A stretch of 64,000 bases of DNA from Sphingobium limneticum (GTDB lineage: Bacteria > Pseudomonadota > Alphaproteobacteria > Sphingomonadales > Sphingomonadaceae): the NCBI RefSeq assembly GCF_008710155.1, contig NZ_VYPZ01000020.1, forward strand, positions 1 to 64,000, in the 5' to 3' direction. The translations under genes and the position numbers were made by a program. Each line of letters opens with the position of its first letter. Position 1 is the stretch's first letter. This document shows positions 9,036-18,146 of this stretch, in pieces. The notes under the pieces are model-generated. The model was not told the DNA's origin. It did no database searches and saw only the letters and a program-made list of their open reading frames with translations.

Positions 9036-10229
9036 ATGCCCGACCAATTTTCAAATCGCAGCAGGCGCGAGTTTCTTGGAACCTCGGCGCTGTTTCTCGC
9101 AACTACAATGACTGGAGTAGCGCCCATGAGCCAAGCCGCCACGCAGCCCACGGCCAAGCCGCTGAACTATCGCGATAATCCCTTCACACTGGTTTATGAC
9201 GGCGCGCTCACGAAGAATGAGTCCGGCAAGGTGAATATCCATCCCTCCAGCTACAAGCTGCACGGGCTCAACATCGTCGCCAACGTCTACACGCCGGCGG
9301 GATATGACCCGGCCAAGTCCTATGCAGCGATCGTGGTCGCTCATCCCAATGGCGGGGTGAAGGAACAGACCGCCGGCCTCTATGCGCAGCATTTGGCCGA
9401 TCGCGGCTTTATCGCGATCACCATGGATGCTGCCTATCAAGGCGGCAGCGGCGGCGTCCCACGCAGCGTCGACAAGCCGACCAACCGCGTCGAGGACATC
9501 CATGGCGCCGCAGATTTCATCGCGCGTTTCCCCGGCGTCGATGCCGATCGCCTTGGGCTCTACGGCATATGCGGCGGCGGCGGATACTCGCTGGCAGCGG
9601 CCAAGACGGACAAGCGTTTCAAGGCGGTCGCGACCTTGAGCATGTTCAATTCCGGACGCGTGCGCCGAAATGGGTTCCACGACACGCAGATCGCGACGAT
9701 CCAGGAGCGTCTCGCGCAGGCTTCTGCTGCGCGCGCGCAGGAAGCGAAAGGCGGGGCGGTCCTATACTCCGGCGATGCGGACCTTACCGACGCCCAGATC
9801 GCTGCGCTGCCCTTTGATCTCTATCGCGACGGCTATCACTATTACTGGCGCACCAATGCGCATCCGGGCTCGACCTTCAAGTACACCACTAGCAGCCTCA
9901 TGGACCTGATGCGCTGGGACGCGACCGACGAAATCGCCCTGATCGACGTTCCGCTGCTGATGATAGCCGGTAGCGAAGCCGATACCCTTTATCTGACCGA
10001 GGATGCCTTTCCGAAGGCAACTGGCACCAAAGACAAGGAATTATTCAAGATCCCAGGTGCGCGGCATATCGAGACCTATTGGGTGCCCGAATATGTCGAG
10101 ATTGCTCTTGGAAAGCTGGTGCCGTTCTTTTCGCGCACATTGGGCGCCCGAAGTAGCACAAGCCTGGCCGCCGGTGTCTCGGCACAGGGTGCAGTCGAAG
10201 TTTCACGAAGCATAGGATTACCGCTATGA
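9036..10229 (+). CDS. Tat-exported alpha/beta hydrolase, dienelactone hydrolase-like
   Basis: A 397-aa protein with a twin-arginine signal (SRREFLGTS, residues 9-17). The hydrolase core has a nucleophile elbow GICGGGG with Cys in place of Ser, as in dienelactone hydrolase-type enzymes. GSEADT likely carries the acid and GARHIE the His. It resembles the YcjY-like group of uncharacterised hydrolases. It begins 15 bases after the previous hydrolase and overlaps the next gene by 4 bases (ATGA), so it is part of one operon. Substrate unknown. Confidence 0.75.
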   Translation: MPDQFSNRSRREFLGTSALFLATTMTGVAPMSQAATQPTAKPLNYRDNPFTLVYDGALTKNESGKVNIHPSSYKLHGLNIVANVYTPAGYDPAKSYAAIVVAHPNGGVKEQTAGLYAQHLADRGFIAITMDAAYQGGSGGVPRSVDKPTNRVEDIHGAADFIARFPGVDADRLGLYGICGGGGYSLAAAKTDKRFKAVATLSMFNSGRVRRNGFHDTQIATIQERLAQASAARAQEAKGGAVLYSGDADLTDAQIAALPFDLYRDGYHYYWRTNAHPGSTFKYTTSSLMDLMRWDATDEIALIDVPLLMIAGSEADTLYLTEDAFPKATGTKDKELFKIPGARHIETYWVPEYVEIALGKLVPFFSRTLGARSSTSLAAGVSAQGAVEVSRSIGLPL

Positions 10230-10654
10230 ACATGATCATGCGCAGCCTGATTCTCCTGTCAGGCATAATGCTCGGCTCCGCTATGCCGGCTCCGGTGCAG
10301 GCCCAAACGGCCACCAAAGATGCCGCCGGCCAGCCTTCGCGCGCCCAGCAGCTGATGGGTGACATCGACCCCAAGCTGGCTCAGCTCACTGACGAAGTCC
10401 TGCTCGGTGATGTGTGGGAACGACCCGGCCTGCCCAAACGCGACCGCAGCCTCATCACCGTCGCCGCACTGATCGCGCTCAATCGCCCCGAGCAGCTGCG
10501 ATCGCACATGCAGCTTGCGCGCCGCAACGGGGTCACCGAAACCGAGATCGTAGAGGCAATCACTCAACTTGCCTTCTACGCAGGTTGGCCAAACGCGATC
10601 ACCGCCGTGGGCGTCGCCCGTGAAGTGTTCCACCCTAAGAGCCAGGCCGAGTGA
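10226..10654 (+). CDS. Exported carboxymuconolactone decarboxylase-family protein
   Basis: A 142-aa protein with an N-terminal signal peptide (LLSGIMLGSAMPAPVQA). The CMD fold shows as RDRSLITVAALIALNRPEQL, then MQLARRNGVTETEIVEAITQ and LAFYAGWPNA. The CxxC of AhpD-type members is absent, so the protein is closer to gamma-carboxymuconolactone decarboxylases. Export to the periplasm is unusual for classical CMD enzymes. It is coupled to both neighbours by overlaps. Confidence 0.8.
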   Translation: MNMIMRSLILLSGIMLGSAMPAPVQAQTATKDAAGQPSRAQQLMGDIDPKLAQLTDEVLLGDVWERPGLPKRDRSLITVAALIALNRPEQLRSHMQLARRNGVTETEIVEAITQLAFYAGWPNAITAVGVAREVFHPKSQAE

Positions 10655-11163
10655 TGCGCCGCGCAACCAAGGCTGCCATGGCTATTGGCGTCGCCTGTTT
10701 GCCGTTGCCCGCTGTGGCAGTCGACGGTAAAGCTTCCACCCCAGGCGTCTCGGTGATCCGAGAAGGCTCCACCGAGAAATCGACCGGTGCGGCCGCCAAT
10801 TTCTCCGGAACTGCACGAGTAGAGGGCCGCTTCCAGCGCGAAGCGCCCGCGCGTATCGGCGGCGGGACCGTCACCTTCGCTCCTGGCGCGCATACCGCAT
10901 GGCACACCCATCCGCTCGGCCAGACCCTCGTTGTCACGCGTGGCCGCGGCTATGTGCAGCAGTGGGGACAACCGGCCGAACGGTTCGGCCCGGGCGACGT
11001 TGTCTGGATTGGACCCGGCATCAAGCATTGGCACGGGGCTGGCCCGGACGAAGCGATGACCCACGTCGCGCTGGCGGAGAGCAGCAAAGGGCAATCCGTG
11101 ACATGGGGTGAGCTTGTCAGCGATGCGCAATACACGGCCGCAGTCCGTAATCAGCCACGATAG
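10654..11163 (+). CDS. Exported cupin-domain protein
   Basis: A 169-aa protein with a signal peptide (AAMAIGVACLPLPAVA). Its single cupin domain shows AWHTHPLGQTLVVTRGRG (motif 1, His ligands) and FGPGDVVWIGPGIKHWHGA (motif 2). Exported cupins of this type often sit beside CMD-family proteins, as here. A GTG three bases upstream (10651) is an alternative start. The 3' end overlaps the convergent LysR gene by 13 bases. Confidence 0.8.
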   Translation: MRRATKAAMAIGVACLPLPAVAVDGKASTPGVSVIREGSTEKSTGAAANFSGTARVEGRFQREAPARIGGGTVTFAPGAHTAWHTHPLGQTLVVTRGRGYVQQWGQPAERFGPGDVVWIGPGIKHWHGAGPDEAMTHVALAESSKGQSVTWGELVSDAQYTAAVRNQPR

Positions 11164-12044
11164 CGCAGGGTCTCCACGAACAGCGCGAAGGCCGGGGATG
11201 TGTGGCGGCGACTGGGGTAATAGAGGTGGTAACCGGCGAAAGGGCCGCACCAGTCTTCCATCACCCGGACCAGTTCGCCGCGTTCGATATAGGACAGCAC
11301 CAGATCCTCCGGGAGATAGGTAAGGCCCAATCCGTCTAGGGCCGAGTTCAATCGGAGGCTGATATTGTTGAAGACCAGCTGCCCATCGATCCGGACGTTG
11401 ACCTCATGCCCGTCTTTGTCGAGATCCCACGGGAAGATGCCGCCATAGGTTGGCAGTCGGATCCCGATGCAATTGTGCCCGGTCAGATCTTGCGGCGATC
11501 GAGGCACGGGATAGCGCGCGAAATAGTCGGGCGATCCGACAACGGCCATGCGCAGGTCAGGACCGATGCGCACCGCGATCATGTCCTTGGCCACCTGGTC
11601 GCCCAAGCGCACGCCTGCATCAAAGCCCTGGGCGACGATATCGATCAGGCCATGATCAACGACGATCTCAACGCTGACGTCCGGATTGTCGGGCAACAGC
11701 TTACGCAGAGCCGGTTGCAGGACGGAAATAGCCGCATGCTCTCCTGCGTTTATGCGGATCTTACCTGACGGCTTGTCGCGCAGTTGGCTAAGCGAGGCCA
11801 GTTCCTGCGCGATCTCCTCAAAACGTGGCGCCACCGTGTCGAACAGACGGTGACCCGCCTCGGTCGGTGAAACGCTGCGAGTCGTGCGGGTAAGCAAGCG
11901 CAGGCCCAGTCGTTCTTCCAGGCTTCGGATCGTCTGGCTGAGCGCCGACTGCGAAACACCCAGCTGAGCCGCCGCACGCGTGAAGCTGCGCTCGCGCGCG
12001 ACCATCACGAAGGCGGTCAGCTCGTTATAGTTTTCGCCCGCCAT
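11151..12044 (-). CDS. LysR-family transcriptional regulator
   Basis: A 297-aa LTTR with an N-terminal HTH (ELTAFVMVARERSFTRAAAQ, SQSALSQTIRSLEERLGLRL) and a PBP2_CrgA-like effector domain (GKIRINAGEHAAISVLQPAL, FDAGVRLGD). It is convergent with the hydrolase-cupin operon and divergent from an MFS exporter. The inverted repeat CGATTA-N7-TAATCG at 12072-12090 lies in the divergent gap, so control of the exporter and itself is plausible. Confidence 0.85.
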   Translation of the reverse strand: MAGENYNELTAFVMVARERSFTRAAAQLGVSQSALSQTIRSLEERLGLRLLTRTTRSVSPTEAGHRLFDTVAPRFEEIAQELASLSQLRDKPSGKIRINAGEHAAISVLQPALRKLLPDNPDVSVEIVVDHGLIDIVAQGFDAGVRLGDQVAKDMIAVRIGPDLRMAVVGSPDYFARYPVPRSPQDLTGHNCIGIRLPTYGGIFPWDLDKDGHEVNVRIDGQLVFNNISLRLNSALDGLGLTYLPEDLVLSYIERGELVRVMEDWCGPFAGYHLYYPSRRHTSPAFALFVETLRYRG

Positions 12045-12071
12045 TGATTAGATCACCTTATAGCGACATGC

Positions 12072-12090
12072 CGATTATAGCGCCTAATCG
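12072..12090. promoter_or_regulatory. Candidate LysR operator between the LysR gene and MFS exporter
   Basis: A perfect interrupted palindrome CGATTA-TAGCGCC-TAATCG with the ATTA-N7-TAAT core expected for a LysR-type site. It lies 28 bases upstream of the LysR start and about 100 bases upstream of the exporter start. A second copy of TTATAGCG (12059-12066) lies just beside it. Assigned by sequence pattern only. Confidence 0.5.
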
Positions 12091-12189
12091 CATTTCGATG
12101 CTGGGGCTATATCCAAAGCGACAATTTCCTTGCGCTGCCTGTGCCCCATTTGCCGGACAGCCTGACCAGAGCTTCGGACACACCTCGCC

Positions 12190-13623
12190 ATGATGCAGCG
12201 CGTTCACCCTTCCGGCGAGTCTCACAAAAGCGCCATATTGGCGATCATACTCATGAGCTATGTGATGATCGTCCTCGATATCTCGATCGTGCTTACCGGC
12301 CTTCCCAAAATCCACGAACAACTCGGCTTCAGCGAGGCCAATCTCGCCTGGGTCCAAAGCGCCTATACGCTGACGTTCGGGGGCTTCATGTTGCTGGGTG
12401 CCCGTGCCGGAGACATTCTCGGGCGTCGGCGAATGTTCGTAACAGGTCTTGCCATCTTCACGATGGCGTCGCTGGCGATCGGTGCGTCGCCGTCGGCCAC
12501 ATGGATGCTGTCGTGGCGTGCGATCCAGGGCTTTGGCGCTGCCGTGCTGGCGCCTTCGACCCTCGCGCTGCTGCAGACCAATTTCGCCGAAGGCCATGAG
12601 CGCACCCGCGCAGTTTCCTATTATGCGGCGGCAGCAGGCGCCTCGGCCACGGTCGGGCTGGTCCTTGGCGGTGTCCTGGCCGAATGGGTGTCCTGGCGCG
12701 CCGGTTTTTATGTCAACCTGCCGGTCGGCATCGGCCTGATCATCGCGGCCTATCGCTACATTGAGGAGACCCCCAAGCATACGGGTCTTTTCGACCTGCT
12801 CGGAGCGCTGACATCCACGCTGGGCATCGGCGGTCTGGTCTTCGGCTTCATCCGGTCGGCACAGAGCGGGTGGAGTGATCCAATCACGATCATGTCCATT
12901 GCCGGAGCTGCCGTGCTCATCGTGCTGTTCGTCATGATCGAGCGGCGTGCCGTCCAACCGATCCTGCCGCTCGACCTGTTCTCCAGCCGGGTGCGTTCGG
13001 GCGCTTATGCCGCACGGGTGCTTTATCTTGGCGCCATGGTCGGGTTCTTCTTTTTCACGACCCTCTACCTGCAGACCGTGAAGGGCTACGGCCCGGCAAA
13101 AGGTGGTCTCGCGTTCATCCCGGCAACCATCCTCCATGTGCCGCTCGCGATCGCATTTCCCCGACTGGTCAAGACGTACAGCGCCAACCGCCTGATGGTC
13201 GTGGGCATCGTCATGGGCATTGCGGGCATGGCGTGGCTCAGCTTTGCAAACGCAGGTTCGCCCTACATCACCGCAGTCGCGCTGCCGATGCTGCTGATTG
13301 GCGTGAGCCAAGGCCTGACCCTTAGCCCGCTGACGTCCGCTGGCGTCGCCGGCGTAGCCCATGCAAATGCCGGCGCTGCTTCGGGCGCCGTCAACGTCGC
13401 GCACCAAATTGGCAGTTCGGTGGGCCTCAGTATCCTGATCGCAGTTGCCGGCGTCGCAAGCGCCGGCCTTCAGGGCCAAGCCTTTGCCGTCAGGCGCATT
13501 GACACCGCGTTCGACACTGGGACGGTGATGCTGATTCTCGCCTTGCTAGTGGTGCTCACCACGATCGTCGCCGCGGACAAAGTTTCACAAAACAGACCCT
13601 GGGGTGCCACCGACGCCGCTTGA
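12190..13623 (+). CDS. MFS transporter, DHA2 (EmrB/QacA) family
   Basis: A 477-aa integral membrane protein with about 14 hydrophobic segments. Motif A-like LGARAGDILGRRRMF (about residues 71-85) and motif C-like GLVLGGVLAEW fit drug:H+ antiporters of the 14-helix family. The start MMQRVHPSGES allows two adjacent ATGs. It is divergent from a LysR gene with an operator-like palindrome between them, a common arrangement for inducible efflux pumps. Substrate unknown. Confidence 0.85.
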   Translation: MMQRVHPSGESHKSAILAIILMSYVMIVLDISIVLTGLPKIHEQLGFSEANLAWVQSAYTLTFGGFMLLGARAGDILGRRRMFVTGLAIFTMASLAIGASPSATWMLSWRAIQGFGAAVLAPSTLALLQTNFAEGHERTRAVSYYAAAAGASATVGLVLGGVLAEWVSWRAGFYVNLPVGIGLIIAAYRYIEETPKHTGLFDLLGALTSTLGIGGLVFGFIRSAQSGWSDPITIMSIAGAAVLIVLFVMIERRAVQPILPLDLFSSRVRSGAYAARVLYLGAMVGFFFFTTLYLQTVKGYGPAKGGLAFIPATILHVPLAIAFPRLVKTYSANRLMVVGIVMGIAGMAWLSFANAGSPYITAVALPMLLIGVSQGLTLSPLTSAGVAGVAHANAGAASGAVNVAHQIGSSVGLSILIAVAGVASAGLQGQAFAVRRIDTAFDTGTVMLILALLVVLTTIVAADKVSQNRPWGATDAA

Positions 13624-13639
13624 ACGAAAGGCATATCCC

Positions 13640-13702
13640 ATGTCCCAGTCCGTCCCCCACGTCACGCTCAACAACGTGATACGTTGTAGGCTTGTTCCAT
13701 GA
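13640..13702 (+). pseudogene. Remnant of an aldo/keto reductase gene (first codons only)
   Basis: Behind GAACGAAAGG a frame reads MSQSVPHVTLNN and then breaks into VIRCRLVP and a stop. MSxxVPxVTLNN is the typical start of aldo/keto reductases of the 2,5-diketogluconate reductase type, where GVEMP should follow. The rest of the gene is missing, so a deletion or rearrangement junction lies near 13677. A further short frame (13719-13820, MLLFTGLSIGFAAIRALTLP) cannot be assigned. Confidence 0.45.
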
Positions 13703-13821
13703 ATGGGATGAATCGTCCATGCTCCTTTTCACTGGCCTATCGATAGGCTTTGCCGCTATCCGCGCCCTCACCTTGCCCGTTTCGGCCGCGAATCCGGCGG
13801 CCAGCGTATTAGGCAAATAGC

Positions 13822-14333
13822 GTGCCCCGTTGGCTGGGGGTGGTCGTATCGGCCTGCTGGAGCGGCCTGCCCTTCTTCACGGCAACCGACGCCATTCCGG
13901 CGATCGCGGACGGCCTCTTTCGCATGGAGGAGACGGAGGCTGGCGAGACGGATGGAGAAATGATCCGCATCAGCCACCAACCCGACGAGAGCCTGCGCGT
14001 CGATGGCGGAGATCATCCGATGCGCGCGCTGACGGTTCCGGTCGACAGCAGCCGTCTCGGCCTGTTCATCCTGCAATTGCAGAAGCTGGACCCGGCCGAT
14101 GCCGACCGCGCGCCCAAGGCGAGGTACATGCTGCTACATCCCGGATCGGCATCCTGCCCTACGACGGAGCAACGGGCGCGCTCGTAAACCGGCAAGGCGG
14201 ATCCGCCGCGCGCGATCCGCAATCGGCGGCCAGTTGCACCTTCCCCGACTGCGCGCTGCTCCGCCGACAGATGCTGGCCATCGCCGGCCAGCCCCAGCAC
14301 GACCGGATTCTATTAATGAAGGTCAGCGACTGA
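13822..14333 (+). pseudogene. Hypothetical protein gene with a frameshift
   Basis: Two overlapping frames read as one protein of about 170 aa. The first (from GTG 13822) runs to APKARYMLLHP at about 14136. The second continues with RIGILPYDGATGALVNRQ and ends KVSD at 14333. The two sequences join smoothly if one frame change is placed at about 14135-14145. The N-terminus looks like a weak signal peptide. The second part has a cysteine pair (CTFPDC). I do not recognise the family. The end overlaps the convergent channel gene by 21 bases. Confidence 0.4.
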
Positions 14334-16697
14334 ACCTCCGTCCGCGCGGCCCATGTTGATCAGTTCCATGCGCTGCGGCACCGTGCCGATCTCGATCCCT
14401 TCCTCGCGAAACCGGCGCAGCAGGACGGTGAACACATTGCTTCGGGCGCCGTAAGCCGCCCGCGGGCTGGCGACATGGGCGAAGCTGTTGAAGAAGATGC
14501 GCCCGTCCGCAATCGAATCAATGAACAGGGAATAGGCCGGCTCCGCCAGCACCGCCGGTTCATCGGCATAGGTTGCCAGCACGATGTCCCGCACCTTGTC
14601 CGCATCCGTTTCGATCGGCACCGAAAACTGGATCTGCATCCGGCCTAACGGACTTGCCAGCGTTTTGTTGAGCACCGTCTTGGTGATCAGTTCGGAATTG
14701 GGCACGATCAGGGTCGAATGATCGGGCAGCTGGATCTCGGTCGATCGCACGCTAATCCGCTTCACATCGCCCTCATCCTGCCCGACCCGCACCAGATCGC
14801 CGATCTTGATCGGCCGTTCGGCGAGCAGGATTAGGCCCGACACGAAATTCTGCGTTATCGCCTGAAGGCCAAATCCGATGCCGACGGACAGGGCCGACAG
14901 CAGGATGGCAATGCGCTCTATTCCGATGCCGAGTGAAGCCAGCCCCCAGATCACCGCCAGCGCAATGCCGACATAGCGGGCGACGAGGCTCACCGAATTG
15001 CGACCGCTGCCATCCAAGTCGGTGACCGGCAGATAGCGCCGCTCCAGCCAGCGCATGAAGCCGCGCACCAGGGCCAGGCCGATCAACAGCACCAACATCC
15101 CACGCAAGATGGCTCCGGGCGAGATGGCGACGCCGCCGACCTCGAAGCCCTGCGCCAGCGCGCCGAGGCGGCTGAACAGGCTGGCGACATTTCCTGCGCC
15201 AAAAGGCGATAGCAGCAGTGAGAAGCCAAGCAGCAGCACCGCCAGCCGTAACAGGCCCGACAGCAGCACGCCGAACTGCTCGACCGCGCTCCCGCGCAGG
15301 CCAAGGCTGCGGACCAGCGCCATGCCGAAGCGGCTGGACCGGTCGAATATCGTCGTCGCCAGATCGTCGATCGCCGCCGTCAGCAGATAGACCGCCGAAC
15401 CAAGTACCGTTGCCCAGCTCATCATCTGCAACAGGAAGAGGCTGAGAGTGAAATAGCCGAGCAGCAGGCAAACCGTCGCCACCGCGACCACAATCCATGC
15501 CACAAGGCTAATGAGACCGCTGACGCTCTCGTTACGATTGGCGTCATCCCCCTCCATCTTCGCCGCCCGCAGCCGCGCAACCGTGACGAGAACTGCGCTG
15601 ACCAGCAGGATGTGGAGCAGGGCGAAGATCCCCTGGGTCGCTTCCTGCGCCGCCTTGCCCACGCCGGCCGACGCGTTGAACTGCGCATAGATCACGCCGA
15701 GGAAAGCCAGCACCGCCAGCAACAGGCTGTAGGGGCGCAGCTTCGTTGCGCCATTATCGCTGATCGCCGCGATCCGCCAGGACGGGCGGCTGCGCATCAG
15801 CAGCGCGCCGAGCACGGAGAAGGTGAAGCCGCTAAAGGCACAGCCGCCGACGAATGCGCCGAGCAACGGCTCCCACCGATCCGCGACCAGACCGGACCAG
15901 CGCAACCCCTGCGCGATCGACAGGGCAGCCAGCAACGGAGCGATTGTGCCGACCGCCACCCGCCACAACGCGTAGGTGGAACGCCGCACTCGCCGTCCCG
16001 GCACGCCTTCGGTCAGCATCCGCTGCCCCATATGCCGCGCAGCGACCTGTCCCGGCCCAACGATCAGCACGGCCAGCAGCAGACCCGCCAGCGCATGCCA
16101 TGGCCGATGATCGCGCAGTTGCTCTGCGGCCTGCGTCCGGCCCGTCTCCAGAAAAGCGGTCACGCGCCGCATGTCGCGGGGGAAGGCATGGGCAAGCCCG
16201 GACCAGAAGCCGGGCGACAAGGGCGATGGCGAACGGGTCGATATTTTCTCGCTGAACTGCTCCGCCTCGCTCCGTTCGATCTCGTCGGCCAGTTGCTGCG
16301 CCTCGACACCGATCAGGTTGCCGCGCTTGATCGCCGAATCGATTGTGGATCGCTGCCGCGTCAGGGCCGCACGCTGCCGCTTGATGTCGGGTGCTTCGCT
16401 ACTATCCGCCGCAACGGTGCCCAGACCCGTCAACTTGGCATCGAGCAGGGCCAGTTGATCCTGCAAGTCGCCGGCGGCATCCGACGCGGTCGTTTTGGCC
16501 GCCTGTATTTTTGCCAGCAACAGCTTGCGATCGCTGGCATCCATCCGTGTGTCGAGACTCTGATCGACCGAGCGCACATCCTTTTCCGCCTGTGCCAGCC
16601 GGATTGCCGCATCAGTGGCCGGGTCCGCCTGCGCATGCGCCGGGCCAGCCAGACCAAGGCTCAGGGCCAGCAGCATGACCATCATCAGGGCATGCAT
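14313..16697 (-). CDS. Mechanosensitive ion channel (MscS family, DUF3772 domain)
   Basis: About 794 aa. A signal peptide (MLLALSLGLAGPAHA) is followed by a periplasmic coiled region with the DUF3772 domain (residues about 100-190). About ten membrane segments follow, then the MscS pore helix and beta domain (LSVGIGFGLQAITQNFVSGL, RPIKIGDLVRVG, RSTEIQLPDHSTLIVPNSEL). Such large MscS paralogues relieve osmotic pressure across the inner membrane. The start at ATG 16697 is chosen next to the signal peptide; a TTG at 16736 is also open. Confidence 0.85.
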   Translation of the reverse strand: MHALMMVMLLALSLGLAGPAHAQADPATDAAIRLAQAEKDVRSVDQSLDTRMDASDRKLLLAKIQAAKTTASDAAGDLQDQLALLDAKLTGLGTVAADSSEAPDIKRQRAALTRQRSTIDSAIKRGNLIGVEAQQLADEIERSEAEQFSEKISTRSPSPLSPGFWSGLAHAFPRDMRRVTAFLETGRTQAAEQLRDHRPWHALAGLLLAVLIVGPGQVAARHMGQRMLTEGVPGRRVRRSTYALWRVAVGTIAPLLAALSIAQGLRWSGLVADRWEPLLGAFVGGCAFSGFTFSVLGALLMRSRPSWRIAAISDNGATKLRPYSLLLAVLAFLGVIYAQFNASAGVGKAAQEATQGIFALLHILLVSAVLVTVARLRAAKMEGDDANRNESVSGLISLVAWIVVAVATVCLLLGYFTLSLFLLQMMSWATVLGSAVYLLTAAIDDLATTIFDRSSRFGMALVRSLGLRGSAVEQFGVLLSGLLRLAVLLLGFSLLLSPFGAGNVASLFSRLGALAQGFEVGGVAISPGAILRGMLVLLIGLALVRGFMRWLERRYLPVTDLDGSGRNSVSLVARYVGIALAVIWGLASLGIGIERIAILLSALSVGIGFGLQAITQNFVSGLILLAERPIKIGDLVRVGQDEGDVKRISVRSTEIQLPDHSTLIVPNSELITKTVLNKTLASPLGRMQIQFSVPIETDADKVRDIVLATYADEPAVLAEPAYSLFIDSIADGRIFFNSFAHVASPRAAYGARSNVFTVLLRRFREEGIEIGTVPQRMELINMGRADGGSVADLH

Positions 16698-16736
16698 ATG
16701 CCGTATCGAATCAATTGCCTGATCGTGTCGGAACAA

Positions 16737-17105
16737 AGGCCACCCATTTTATACGCGACGTTGCCGCCCTCTCTATGGCCGACAGGGGTTCAGGTCCACA
16801 GCTTGCAGACGGAAATCAGGTCAGACGCGGCGCGATGTGAAACCCGCTGGCCGTATTGCGGAAAGCGCGTGTCCCAATCTTAGCAAATGGCGAAACGTAC
16901 CGACCTGTCCGCAAGGTCTGAGCCCTAGTCGCTGCTCATCGCATCAGTTAAATCCTGTTGGAACGATAACCGGCGGCCAAATCCCAATGGGGGAAGATCC
17001 CGGCCACGAGGCGACACATTTTAATTTTAGACGCTCAGATATTCATTTCTATTTTCGACAAGCAGACAGTGTGCTTTTCAATCTTCCTGACGCGAAGCGC
17101 AGCAG
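16737..17105. other. Intergenic region, no gene recognised
   Basis: About 370 bases between the channel gene start and the 3' end of the LysR gene. Nothing with coding character was seen. The final 100 bases are markedly AT-richer than the surroundings and may hold the channel promoter or a LysR terminator. Confidence 0.5.
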
Positions 17106-17996
17106 TCAGCGTTCGCTTGCCGCGACCAGGCTGAAGTGGCCGTAGCATTCGATCAGCATGTCCGTGAGCACGCGGATCTTGCGGGCCGGATTTTGCCCCG
17201 GAGGTCGAATGACATAGATGCCAAGGTCTGGCGGCGGATAATCCGGCATAACCGGAATGAGCGCCCCGGACGCCAGATGGCCGCTGATCAGTTCTTCTGG
17301 AACGCCCGCAAGGCCTATTCCGGCAAGAGCCGCGGCCACTAGCGCAACGGCATTGTCCGCCTTGAACCGCCCTTGTGGCTTCATCGATATGACCTTGTCG
17401 CTATCCATGGCCATCCAGGTTTCGGTCCCCTGCATGACTACCTCATGGGTCACGAACTCCTCCGGCGTTTTCGGTGCGCCATGCTTGCGGATATAGTCCG
17501 GGCTTGCGACATATTTCGCTGTTGTCGACCCGACGCGCCGCGCAAGCAGGGAGGAATCCGTCAGATGACCGACCCTGATCGCGCAGTCGAAGCCTTCCGC
17601 GATCAGATCGACAAAGCGGTCGGTATAGCTGGCCTGGACCTGCAATTGTGGATGACGCTGCGCCAACGCCGCCAGAACCGGCGCGAAATGGGTCGGGCCG
17701 AAGGACAACGGAGCGGCTATGCGCAACCGGCCGCGAAGTGCGCCGGCAGGTAAGATAGTCTCCCTGGCAATGTCGATTTCAGCGCAAACCCTGGCTGCAT
17801 GATCGCGAAAGATTGCGCCCGCTTCCGTGAGGGCCGCACCTCTGGTGGTCCGGGCGAGAAGCTGAATGCCGAGATCCTGCTCCAGGCGCGCCAACCTCCG
17901 ACTGACAATCGATTTGGAGACGCCGAGACGGCGTGCTGCCGACGTGACACCGCCCGCATCAGCGACTTCGACAAAAGTCCGCAATTCCTCGATGTC
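17106..17996 (-). CDS. LysR-family transcriptional regulator
   Basis: A 296-aa LTTR from GTG 17996. Its HTH is EELRTFVEVADAGGVTSAAR, then GVSKSIVSRRLARLEQDLGI. The effector domain is of the CrgA-like type (LRIAAPLSFGPTHFAPVLAA). An upstream start at 18038 is open, but the residues it adds are unlike the family. It is divergent from a YcaC-like hydrolase gene, its most likely target. Confidence 0.85.
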   Translation of the reverse strand, partial: DIEELRTFVEVADAGGVTSAARRLGVSKSIVSRRLARLEQDLGIQLLARTTRGAALTEAGAIFRDHAARVCAEIDIARETILPAGALRGRLRIAAPLSFGPTHFAPVLAALAQRHPQLQVQASYTDRFVDLIAEGFDCAIRVGHLTDSSLLARRVGSTTAKYVASPDYIRKHGAPKTPEEFVTHEVVMQGTETWMAMDSDKVISMKPQGRFKADNAVALVAAALAGIGLAGVPEELISGHLASGALIPVMPDYPPPDLGIYVIRPPGQNPARKIRVLTDMLIECYGHFSLVAASER

Positions 17997-18146
17997 CACC
18001 GCAAGCGTTCCCAAAAGTGCGACACAGTGTGCCATCATCCGGCGCTACCGTATCACAAACAGGAAGGGCAATGTCCACCCGGCAGCGCAACATGCTGCGT
18101 GTCGTCCGCCAACCACCCATGACCACATGGTAGCAGAGGAACAATC

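Noticed and set aside
12058..13479. 473-aa minus-strand open frame
   Set aside because: Antisense to the MFS exporter; no hydrophobic or domain pattern, typical shadow in high-GC DNA.
15612..16883. 423-aa plus-strand open frame
   Set aside because: Antisense to the MscS-type channel gene, whose domains are clear.
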